This document shows, one piece after another, positions 56,480 to 64,000 of a stretch of DNA of 64,000 nucleotides (positions within the stretch are counted from its first letter, which is position 1; the number at the start of each line of letters is the position of its first letter). Made by a program: the position numbers and the translations under genes. This DNA comes from Flavobacterium commune (lineage in GTDB: Bacteria > Bacteroidota > Bacteroidia > Flavobacteriales > Flavobacteriaceae), in contig NZ_CP017774.1 of assembly GCF_001857965.1 (NCBI RefSeq), positions 2,170,001 to 2,234,000 of the forward strand, in the 5' to 3' direction. A model generated the notes under the pieces. That model worked only from the letters and a program-made list of their open reading frames with translations, did no database searches and was not told where the DNA came from.

Positions 56480-57574
56480 TTAAGCCATTTCTGGGTTTGT
56501 TCCTAATTCTTTTAAATGCTTGAAATGTGCAATTACGGCACTTCTCATAGTTTTGTATTCATAATAAGGCAGGTTGCATTCTTGTGCGGTTTCGCGAACA
56601 ATCTTTGCAATTTTGCCATAATGAATATGACTGATATTTGGGAAAATATGATGTTCTATTTGGTGATTTAATCCTCCGGTGTACCAGTTAACCAACCAGT
56701 TTTTTGGAGCAAAATTAGTTGTGGTGAACAATTGGTGAACTGCCCAGGTGTTTTCCATTTCTCCTAATTCATTTGGAGAAGGATTTTCTGTTTCGTCTAC
56801 TACGTGTGCTAATTGGAACACAATACTTAAAATCAATCCGGCGGTGTAATGCATTACGAAGAATCCAATTAATACTTTCCACCAAACGATTCCAATTAGG
56901 ATAGGCATTACAATCCAGATGGAAACATAAATGATTTTGGTAATAATTAAAGTAGTCCATAGGATTTTAGGACTTTTTGGCTCGCCATAAGATAGTTTTC
57001 TTTTGATGTAGTTTCTCATCTGTTTGAAATCAGTCGTAAGCGCCCAGTTGAAAGTCAATAATCCGTAAAGGAAAACAGAATAATAATGTTGAAAACGGTG
57101 GAAACTATGCCATGGGGCACTTTTAGTAAAACGAATAATCCTTCCGGCATCGAGATCCTCGTCGTGACCGGGGATATTAGTGTAAGTATGATGTAAAACA
57201 TTATGTTGTACCTGCCAGTTATAGACATTACCTGCCAGGACATAAATAGTTCCGCCCATTATTTTATTGACCCAGTTTTTATTCGAATACGAACCGTGAT
57301 TGCCATCATGCATCACATTCATTCCTAATCCAGCCATACCAATTCCCATAACGATGGTTAAAAGTAAGTGAGCCCAAAAAGGCATATCCAAAGTAAGGAT
57401 TAAAAAATAGGGAACCAGAAAAACAGTAAAAAGGATGACCGCTTTTAAATGCAGTTTCCAATTACCTGCTTTCGAAATGTTATTTTCTTTGAAGTAGTTG
57501 TTTACCCGCGAGTTAAGCGTTCTAAAGAACTTTAGTTTGTCTTGCTTAGCAAATGTAGGTGCGGTAGTATTCAT
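56480..57574 (-). CDS. Membrane fatty acid desaturase, 364 aa
   Basis: The three His boxes of acyl-CoA/front-end desaturases are present: HDGNH, HNVLHH with HEDLDAG nearby, and QIEHHIFPN. Four hydrophobic spans separate them. The start at 57574 (MNTTAPTFAKQ) is used because the upstream start is a TTG. It makes unsaturated acyl chains, perhaps for cold adaptation. Confidence 0.9.
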   Translation of the reverse strand: MNTTAPTFAKQDKLKFFRTLNSRVNNYFKENNISKAGNWKLHLKAVILFTVFLVPYFLILTLDMPFWAHLLLTIVMGIGMAGLGMNVMHDGNHGSYSNKNWVNKIMGGTIYVLAGNVYNWQVQHNVLHHTYTNIPGHDEDLDAGRIIRFTKSAPWHSFHRFQHYYSVFLYGLLTFNWALTTDFKQMRNYIKRKLSYGEPKSPKILWTTLIITKIIYVSIWIVMPILIGIVWWKVLIGFFVMHYTAGLILSIVFQLAHVVDETENPSPNELGEMENTWAVHQLFTTTNFAPKNWLVNWYTGGLNHQIEHHIFPNISHIHYGKIAKIVRETAQECNLPYYEYKTMRSAVIAHFKHLKELGTNPEMA

Positions 57575-57682
57575 ATAATTCAAAAATAGCGTTCAAAGAT
57601 AATTATTTATAAATTTTAACTCTGCAAAATTGAGTTAAATATTTCAAACTTAAAAATAGTACTTTTGTTAAAAAAATAAACG

Positions 57683-58312
57683 ATGGACGAAATATTGAGC
57701 TATTTTCCGGATTTAACCGATATTCAAAAAGAACAATTCCAGAAACTGGATTTTTTATACCACGATTGGAACGAAAAAATAAATGTGATTTCCCGAAAAG
57801 ATATTGATTCTTTATACACTAAACATGTTTTGCATTCTTTAGGAATTGCTAAAATCATGAAGTTTGAACCCGGAAGTTATGTGCTGGATGTGGGAACTGG
57901 CGGAGGATTTCCTGGGATCCCATTGGCTATTCTGTTTCCTGAAACCCGTTTTTATCTGATAGATGTTATAGCCAAAAAAATAAAAGTAGTACAAGGTGTT
58001 GCTGATGCTTTAGGTTTAAAAAATGTAAAAGCAGAACAAATCAGAGCCGAAAATGTAAAAGGCGATTTTGATTTTATTGTAAGCCGCGCAGTAACAAATA
58101 TGCCTGATTTTGTTTCCTGGGTAAAAACTAAAATCAAGAAACAACAGAAACACGAACTTAAAAACGGAATTCTCTACCTAAAAGGAGGAGATCTGACAGA
58201 AGAGTTAAAGGATTTTCCAAAAGCAACACAATACGACTTAGCCGATCATTTTAAAGATGAATTTTTTGAAACTAAGAAAGTGGTGCATTTGCCACTGAAA
58301 TTTGTGGTTTAA
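57683..58312 (+). CDS. rsmG: 16S rRNA (guanine527-N7)-methyltransferase
   Basis: VLDVGTGGGFPGIPLAILFP is the SAM-binding motif I; LYHDWNEKINVISRKDID and FDFIVSRAVTNMPDFVSW are conserved in RsmG/GidB. 209 aa, normal length. Convergent with pruA through a long inverted repeat. Confidence 0.96.
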   Translation: MDEILSYFPDLTDIQKEQFQKLDFLYHDWNEKINVISRKDIDSLYTKHVLHSLGIAKIMKFEPGSYVLDVGTGGGFPGIPLAILFPETRFYLIDVIAKKIKVVQGVADALGLKNVKAEQIRAENVKGDFDFIVSRAVTNMPDFVSWVKTKIKKQQKHELKNGILYLKGGDLTEELKDFPKATQYDLADHFKDEFFETKKVVHLPLKFVV

Positions 58313-58382
58313 GTCATTGCGAGGAACGAAGCAATCTCATAACGAGAGCAACAAGTGTGATTGCTTCGTTCCTCGCAATGAC
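58313..58382. repeat. 24-bp perfect inverted repeat, GCGAGGAACGAAGC type
   Basis: The 24-base arms at 58313-58336 and 58359-58382 fill the gap between convergent rsmG and pruA exactly from stop to stop. It may serve as bidirectional terminator. A single-arm relative lies at 52183. Confidence 0.9.
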
Positions 58383-58383
58383 T

Positions 58384-60012
58384 CTATTCTCCTAAAAATG
58401 GGTATCTGTAATTTTCCGGAGATACAAAAACCTCCTTAATGGTTCTTGGTGAAACCCAACGCAACAAGTTCATTGCCGAACCTGCTTTATCATTAGTTCC
58501 AGAAGCTCTGGCACCGCCAAAAGGCTGTTGGCCTACAACAGCTCCGGTACATTTATCATTGATATAAAGGTTTCCTGCTGCGTTTTGCAATTTCACGGTA
58601 GCTTCTTCAATGGCATAACGATCCTGGCTAAAGATAGCTCCCGTAAGAGCATATTCTGAAGTTTGGTCGATAAGTTCTAAAGTTTCAATCCATTTGGAAT
58701 CCTCGTAGACATAAATAGTTAGAACAGGTCCGAATAATTCGGTTTCCATCGTAACGTATTTTGGATTTGTAGTCAGGATTACTGTCGGTTCAATAAAATA
58801 ACCAACGGATTTATCATAATTTCCTCCAATGATGATTTCGGCATCAGCATCTTTTTTGGCTCTTTCAATATAAGCTGCTAACTTATCAAAAGAGCCTTCG
58901 TGAATAACAGCTGTAATAAAGTTACCGAAATCTTCCGGCGATCCCATTTTCATCGATTTTATATCAGTGGTTAGTTGCTCTTTAATAGCTGGCCATAAAC
59001 TTTTCGGAATATATACTCTTGATGCGGCCGAACATTTCTGACCTTGGAATTCGAAAGCGCCACGCACAATTCCGGTAACGGCTTGTTTTACATTGGCACT
59101 TGGATGAACTATAACAAAATCTTTTCCGCCAGTTTCGCCTACAATTCGTGGATAGGTTTTGTAATGGTGAATGTTGCTTCCAATTTTTTCCCAAAGGTCT
59201 TTGAATACAAAGGTGGAACCTGTGTAATGCAATCCGGCAAAATCACGGCTTGCTAAAATGGTATTGGTAATCATGGCTGCATCGCCAAAAACAACATTGA
59301 TAACACCATCAGGAAGTCCTGCCTCTTTGAAAATATCGATAATAATTTTTGCCGAAAATACTTGACTGTCGCTGGGTTTCCAAATCACCACATTTCCCAT
59401 CATAGCAGCACTTGCAGGAAGATTGGCAGCAATAGCGGTAAAGTTAAACGGAGTGATGGCATATATAAAACCTTCCAAAGGTCGGTATTCTAATCGGTTC
59501 CAGATAGCGGAGTCGGAGGTAGGCTGGTCAGCATAAATCTGCGTCATGAATTCTACGTTGAAACGCAAAAAATCAATTAACTCACAGGATGCATCAATCT
59601 CAGCCTGATGAATATTTTTAGATTGGCCAATCATAGTTGCGGCATTGATTCTGGCTCTGTAAGGACCGGCAATCAGTTCGGCGGCTTTCAGGAAAATGGC
59701 TGCGCGTTGTTCCCAGGCCATATTTGCCCATGCTGTTTTTGATTCTAATGCATTTGCAATAGCGTTTTCTACATGTTTTTTTTCGGCAAGATGATAGCTA
59801 CCTACAATGTGTTTATGGTCGTGCGGAGGAGTGATGTTTCGGGTGTTTCCGGTTCTGATTTCTTCGCTGCCAATGTATAGGGGGACATCAATGGTTTCGT
59901 CCCACATTTTTTTGTAAGCCGCAAGAAGAGCTTCTTTTTCGGGTGAATTTGGAGCGTAACTTTTTACAGGTTCGTTGATAGCTTTGGGTACTTTAAAAAA
60001 TCCTTTTAGCAT
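58384..60012 (-). CDS. pruA: L-glutamate gamma-semialdehyde dehydrogenase
   Basis: Converts P5C/glutamate semialdehyde to glutamate with NAD+ in proline breakdown. Visible: NFTAIAANLPASAAMMGNVV and WKPSD (NAD site), GETGGKDFVIVH with the general base region, QGQKCSAASRVY with the catalytic Cys, and ELFGPVLTIYVYED. 542 aa, as in PruA of Bacteroidota. Confidence 0.95.
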   Translation of the reverse strand: MLKGFFKVPKAINEPVKSYAPNSPEKEALLAAYKKMWDETIDVPLYIGSEEIRTGNTRNITPPHDHKHIVGSYHLAEKKHVENAIANALESKTAWANMAWEQRAAIFLKAAELIAGPYRARINAATMIGQSKNIHQAEIDASCELIDFLRFNVEFMTQIYADQPTSDSAIWNRLEYRPLEGFIYAITPFNFTAIAANLPASAAMMGNVVIWKPSDSQVFSAKIIIDIFKEAGLPDGVINVVFGDAAMITNTILASRDFAGLHYTGSTFVFKDLWEKIGSNIHHYKTYPRIVGETGGKDFVIVHPSANVKQAVTGIVRGAFEFQGQKCSAASRVYIPKSLWPAIKEQLTTDIKSMKMGSPEDFGNFITAVIHEGSFDKLAAYIERAKKDADAEIIIGGNYDKSVGYFIEPTVILTTNPKYVTMETELFGPVLTIYVYEDSKWIETLELIDQTSEYALTGAIFSQDRYAIEEATVKLQNAAGNLYINDKCTGAVVGQQPFGGARASGTNDKAGSAMNLLRWVSPRTIKEVFVSPENYRYPFLGE

Positions 60013-60073
60013 TGCATTTTGTTTATCTGAGGTTAGAGAATTTTATATTGTTTAGATAATCGAGATGTCATCC

Positions 60074-60127
60074 CGAGCGGAGTCGAGGGACAAGGTTCTA
60101 TATAGACAATGTTTTCGACTTCGCTCG
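60074..60127. repeat. Inverted repeat, CGAGCGGAGTCGA type
   Basis: Arms CGAGCGGAGTCGA and TCGACTTCGCTCG (one mismatch) 28 bases apart, in the gap upstream of pruA; related to the repeat at 49333. Confidence 0.75.
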
Positions 60128-60242
60128 AACTGACATTGGATCAATATAAAATCTAAATGATATACTAACAAAAATACAAAAGGAGAATTTAAAACTTTTA
60201 TAAAGATTTATAAATAAGTTTTAAAAAATGTTAAACGGGGAA

Positions 60243-60629
60243 TTAATTTAAAGCAAAAGGAGCACAAAGCCTGAAAGTAGGAATGATTACTTTAAAATTT
60301 TTGGTATTGGTAAAGTTAATCATATTGAAATGGCCTTTCATGGCTCCGTAAGGAGAAGAAAGGAGGCAACCAGAGCTGTAAGTGTGATTTTCTCCTGGTT
60401 TTAAAACCGGTTTTTTGCCAATGATACCTTCGCCATCAACAATTTCTATATTGTTTAGAGAATCAAAAATTTCCCAGTGACGAGAAGTAAGTTGCACTGA
60501 ATCTTTACTGTGGTTTTCGATGGTGATATGGTAACTAAAGGCAAAGTGAATTTTGTAGTTCTTGAAGTAAGTGCCTTCAAAACTAGTCAAAACGGTAATT
60601 TTTATGCCTCTTGTTATCTGAGAAACCAT
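60243..60629 (-). CDS. apaG: ApaG-domain protein
   Basis: A 128-aa fibronectin-like ApaG domain: HITIENHSKDSVQLTSRHWE, GEGIIGKKPVLKPGENHTYS, and GAMKGHFNMI are the family blocks. The ATG at 60629 is chosen as the conserved N-terminus MVSQITRGIKITV. The E. coli protein has been linked to Co2+ resistance; molecular role unclear. Confidence 0.92.
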   Translation of the reverse strand: MVSQITRGIKITVLTSFEGTYFKNYKIHFAFSYHITIENHSKDSVQLTSRHWEIFDSLNNIEIVDGEGIIGKKPVLKPGENHTYSSGCLLSSPYGAMKGHFNMINFTNTKNFKVIIPTFRLCAPFALN

Positions 60630-60710
60630 ACTAATGTGGTAAATAGTTGTGCTTAACTGGTTCAAAATTACAAAATTTTCATTTGCTTTTGTTTATTTTT
60701 AAATGTTTTT

Positions 60711-61976
60711 TTAATTAATGATGTTCAGGGAATTAGCAGTTCCTTTTCCGATGATTCTGTCGTAGCGTCCGGTGTTTTCTTTATAGTAAACTAAAATGGT
60801 ATATTCGTTTTCAGTTTGATAGAAATTTCCGTCGATTGCATTGGCGTTATCAATGATTCCTTTGCTGTCTGCAACAACATATTGGAAATTGGTAAAACCT
60901 TGTTTGATTAAGACAGCTTTTTCATAGATACCTTTTTTTTCATTATAATCCATCATGTATTCCGGGGAAAGACTGTAATTGTTGAACATTCCGCTGATAT
61001 AGATGTTTTTGTTGAGTCGGAACGTAGGTGCTGAAAGGCTAAAATAGACCCAGGCGTAATCGGCTTCCACTTCGTTATTGCTTGCGTTAGTGTTTTTTAC
61101 AACAAAATTACCGTTGATGTCTTCAAATAGTGTGTAAGGAGAATTGGCTCGAGCATTGCTGGTGTGCAGTAGGCAATTGTAAATGTCTGTGCTAAAATCA
61201 ACACGGGCTATAAAATTGCTTGCAACCCGAATGTCTTTGTTTTCGAAATAAAGAAATTCATTTCCTGCCCAAAATTGGGTTTCTGTGTCATACTTGTAAA
61301 TTAAGTCGTTCCCAATGGTGTATTGTGGTTTGATATTTTTTATTTCAGAATTAAAATTACCGTTTTGAATAAGACGGACATTGATGTTTTTTAATGGATT
61401 TTGAAAAGTAATAGTATTGGATTTTATTGCAAAATCTAAATTGTGCATGTATTCGATATTGCTTACGTTTCGGGCTCTTTTTATTTGTAAAGGAATTGTA
61501 GCGATGTTTTCGTAAAGCATGAATTTTCTCGACAGCACAACTTCCTTGTCCTCATTGAGAATTTTAAGAATATAATTACCGCTTAGACGCAATTGCTGGG
61601 TGAATTGGTTTGGGAGGCTCAGCTTGTAATGAGAATAAATTTGCAGGGTGTTGAAAGAATTAGTGTAGTTCTGAATTCTTTGATTGTCAAATCCTTGTAG
61701 GTATTCGTTTTTTGGGATATTAGTTGGGATCCAGTTATAATCGCAATGAACAATTTCGTAGTAATAATTGGCTTCATTACCAAAAAGGTCGTCAAACTGA
61801 AACTGAAAACTACTTCCTAATTCAAAAATTGGAACCATATTTTGGTCGTTTTGAACAAAGGAAACTGTTTTTATGTTGTATGGGGGAGCTATTTCTTTTT
61901 CGGTTTGAGCTAAAGAAGGATTTATTGAAAGTACTAAAAGAAAAAATAAGATTATTTTGAAAAAAGACTTTGCCAT
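60711..61976 (-). CDS. Type IX secretion plug protein (DUF5103), 421 aa
   Basis: Signal peptide (FFKIILFFLLVLSINPSLAQ), then several beta-sandwich units with the family blocks YYYEIVHCDYNWIPTNIPKN, EYLQGFDNQRIQNYTNSFNT and NIYISGMFNNYSL. In F. johnsoniae the protein of this family closes the periplasmic side of the SprA translocon when no substrate is present. It marks the host as a T9SS-using, probably gliding bacterium. Confidence 0.88.
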   Translation of the reverse strand: MAKSFFKIILFFLLVLSINPSLAQTEKEIAPPYNIKTVSFVQNDQNMVPIFELGSSFQFQFDDLFGNEANYYYEIVHCDYNWIPTNIPKNEYLQGFDNQRIQNYTNSFNTLQIYSHYKLSLPNQFTQQLRLSGNYILKILNEDKEVVLSRKFMLYENIATIPLQIKRARNVSNIEYMHNLDFAIKSNTITFQNPLKNINVRLIQNGNFNSEIKNIKPQYTIGNDLIYKYDTETQFWAGNEFLYFENKDIRVASNFIARVDFSTDIYNCLLHTSNARANSPYTLFEDINGNFVVKNTNASNNEVEADYAWVYFSLSAPTFRLNKNIYISGMFNNYSLSPEYMMDYNEKKGIYEKAVLIKQGFTNFQYVVADSKGIIDNANAIDGNFYQTENEYTILVYYKENTGRYDRIIGKGTANSLNIIN

Positions 61977-62131
61977 TTTGTACTACTTAAGATTTTGTAA
62001 ATATAACGAATACTCCTTGTTTTTATTTATTAAATAATTTTCAAAAATATTTTTCGTGTGTATTTTCTGTTAAATAAAATGTATCTTCGTTAGCTGTTAA
62101 GAATTATCTTATTGTAACTTTATTTGGCTAT

Positions 62132-64000
62132 ATGAAAAAAATCAACAATTTAGTATTCGGAATGATGGTGTTTCCATTGGCTGTTTTTGCACAGCAAATC
62201 GATTTTTCAAAAAAAATTCCTTTTGATCCAACTGTAAAAACAGGAAAACTTGAAAATGGTTTGACCTATTATATCAAGAAAAATACCAAACCAGAGAAAA
62301 AAGTTGACCTTAGGTTGGTGGTAAATGTAGGTTCTATTCTTGAGGATGATGACCAACAAGGATTGGCTCATTTTATGGAACACATGTGTTTTAATGGCAC
62401 AAAACGTTTTCCTAAAAATCAGTTAGTTGATTATTTGCAAAGTATAGGAGTAAAGTTTGGACAACATTTAAATGCTTATACCAGTTTTGATGAAACGGTT
62501 TATTTCCTGCCTATTCCATCAGATAGTCCCGAGAAATTAGAGAAAGGTTTTCAAATTCTGGAAGACTGGGCGTTTAATACTGTTTTGAGTCCTGAAGAAA
62601 TAGACAAAGAAAGAGGTGTTGTTTTAGAAGAATACCGTTTGGGTTTAGGTGCCCAAAAACGAATGTTGAGTCGTTATATTTCTAAATTAATGCACAATTC
62701 GCATTATGCAGAACGTTTGCCTATTGGGAAAAAAGAAATTTTGGAAAAATTCAAATACGAAACTTTAAATCGTTTTTATACGGATTGGTATCGACCAAAT
62801 TTGATGAGCGTAATTGTTGTGGGAGATATTGATGTTAACGAAATGGAGCAAAAAATCATCTCTCATTTTTCGACATATAAAAATCCAACGAACGAGAAGG
62901 TCAGAAAAACTTTCGAGATTCCGAATCACAAAGAAACTTTTGTAGCTGTTGAAACAGATAAAGAGGCTCCATCGGCTCAAATTCAATTATTGTACAAAGA
63001 TTATGAAGCTCCAAAAACAGTTATAAATGTTGGAGATTTTAAAGATGATTTGGTTGAAGGTCTATTTACAACTATTTTGAATACTAGATTAGGCGAATTG
63101 GTTAACTCTCCAGCGCCGCCGTTTACTTATGGCTATTCTTATTATGGAGGTACTTTTGCTCGAAATAAAAAAGCGTTTCAATCGGTAGCGATGTCTCAGG
63201 AAGACAAACAATTGAGTGCTTTGAAAGTATTGGTTACCGAAAACGAAAGAGTTAAGAAATTTGGTTTTACCCAAGGAGAATTAGATCGATCTAAGTCTGA
63301 AATTCTTGCTTCTATTGAGAAAATGTATAACGATAGGGATAAAACCAATTCAGCAAATTTTGTGAGCGAATATCAGTCTAATTTCTTGAATAATAATCCT
63401 GCACCCGGTTTAGAATGGACGTATCAAACCGTAAAAGAAGTATTGCCAGTTATTAATTTGAATGATGTAAATGCTTTAATTAAAAGTTATTTGAAAGAAG
63501 ACAATCGTGTGGTTATCTTAACAGGTCCAGAAAAAGAAGGTCTTAAAAAAGTGGCTGAACAAGAAGTTTTGGACGCTTTAAAAATCAATACAGATGCTAT
63601 TGAGCCTTATCAGGATGCAGCTGTAGCAACTAGTTTGATTCGAAATGAAATTAAGCCGGGTAAAATTGTTAAGCGAGAAAGTAATCCAAAAATTGGAACC
63701 AAGATATTGATTTTGTCCAACGGTGCAAAAGTGATTTACAAGAATACTGATTTTAAAAATGACGAGATTCTTTTTGAAGCGGTTAGTTTTGGAGGGACTA
63801 ATTTGTATTCTGATGCTGATATGAAAAAAGTGGAATTTGCTAACGGTGCATTGAAAGATGCTGGTTTTTCAGGTTTGAAACTAAATGATATCAATAAATT
63901 TATGACAGGAAAAAAAGCAAGTGTGAGACCTTATATTAGTGGTGTAACTGAAGGCTTGAGCGGAAATGCAACGCCTAAAGATTTGGAATATTTGTTCCAA
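62132..64000 (+). CDS. M16-family zinc protease, N-terminal part (cut by window end)
   Basis: Signal peptide (NLVFGMMVFPLAVFA), then the inverted zinc motif HFMEH (HxxEH) at about residues 80-84 with the downstream Glu in EEIDKERGVVLEEYR. Two M16 repeats are already visible over the 623 codons present; the frame is open at the window edge. Secreted M16 proteases of about 930 aa are common in Bacteroidota. Confidence 0.9.
   Translation, partial: MKKINNLVFGMMVFPLAVFAQQIDFSKKIPFDPTVKTGKLENGLTYYIKKNTKPEKKVDLRLVVNVGSILEDDDQQGLAHFMEHMCFNGTKRFPKNQLVDYLQSIGVKFGQHLNAYTSFDETVYFLPIPSDSPEKLEKGFQILEDWAFNTVLSPEEIDKERGVVLEEYRLGLGAQKRMLSRYISKLMHNSHYAERLPIGKKEILEKFKYETLNRFYTDWYRPNLMSVIVVGDIDVNEMEQKIISHFSTYKNPTNEKVRKTFEIPNHKETFVAVETDKEAPSAQIQLLYKDYEAPKTVINVGDFKDDLVEGLFTTILNTRLGELVNSPAPPFTYGYSYYGGTFARNKKAFQSVAMSQEDKQLSALKVLVTENERVKKFGFTQGELDRSKSEILASIEKMYNDRDKTNSANFVSEYQSNFLNNNPAPGLEWTYQTVKEVLPVINLNDVNALIKSYLKEDNRVVILTGPEKEGLKKVAEQEVLDALKINTDAIEPYQDAAVATSLIRNEIKPGKIVKRESNPKIGTKILILSNGAKVIYKNTDFKNDEILFEAVSFGGTNLYSDADMKKVEFANGALKDAGFSGLKLNDINKFMTGKKASVRPYISGVTEGLSGNATPKDLEYLFQ

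Noticed and set aside
62765..63274. Minus-strand frames at the right end
   Set aside because: They are antisense to the open M16 protease frame that runs from 62132 to the window edge.

Overview
The window is about 33 percent GC and looks like the chromosome of a Flavobacteriaceae bacterium, probably Flavobacterium or a close relative. The evidence is a type IX secretion plug protein, a SusC/SusD pair behind an ECF sigma/anti-sigma switch, promoters of the Bacteroidota form TTG-N18..22-TAnnTTTG, and no Shine-Dalgarno sequences. It has two very different halves.

Positions 1 to about 28,055 are an integrated virus-like element. It starts (in the window) with the C-terminal half of a tyrosine integrase and ends at a displaced 3' half of tRNA-Leu(TAA), beginning in the anticodon loop, which is the expected right attachment scar; the intact tRNA should lie left of the window. 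Inside are two long minus-strand operons and a short plus-strand block. The late-type operon (17,305 down to 826) encodes a transglutaminase-like protein, a possible capsid protein, a series of small proteins with one membrane segment, a GH108 muralytic enzyme, a spike/fibre-like protein, a lysis group (holin-like protein and a single-gene spanin), a peptidoglycan-binding protein, an ArdC-protease/RadA-like ATPase fusion and a lysine-rich basic protein. The early-type operon (26,413 down to 18,884) encodes small hypothetical proteins and a large winged-helix protein that may start replication. A small XRE repressor is divergent from it. No terminase, portal, tape measure or sheath could be recognised. 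The many membrane-anchored small proteins suggest a tailless, membrane-containing virion, but this is inference.

The element has its own sequence logic. A 12-base motif CACCATTAAACC lies 0-10 bases before the start codon of ten genes on both strands, with two more copies elsewhere. Nine phased 10-bp repeats sit in the divergent control region at 17.5 kb. The lysozyme gene carries an A AAA AAC slip site that would add a membrane anchor by -1 frameshifting. Two adjacent membrane proteins carry annexin-like segments. A Bor-type lipoprotein gene is found just inside the right end, and a second copy lies just outside it.

Positions 28,056 to 64,000 are ordinary chromosome. In order: a Bor-like lipoprotein, a YegP-like protein, Kdo transferase (waaA), a DegT-family aminotransferase, small secreted proteins, a HipA-like kinase with DUF3037, fabD, YceI, a Usp-like protein, a two-component system, and a five-gene redox operon (pirin, GNAT, OsmC, YjdI-type Fe-S, FMN reductase) beside a Crp/Fnr regulator. 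Then come an ECF sigma/FecR/SusC/SusD locus, two AraC regulators, purT, a mandelate-racemase-family enzyme, an outer-membrane protein, an aminotransferase, a fatty acid desaturase, rsmG, pruA, apaG, the T9SS plug protein and the start of an M16 protease. YceI and the pirin operon share an identical 20-bp operator at identical distance from their -7 boxes, which defines a probable small regulon.
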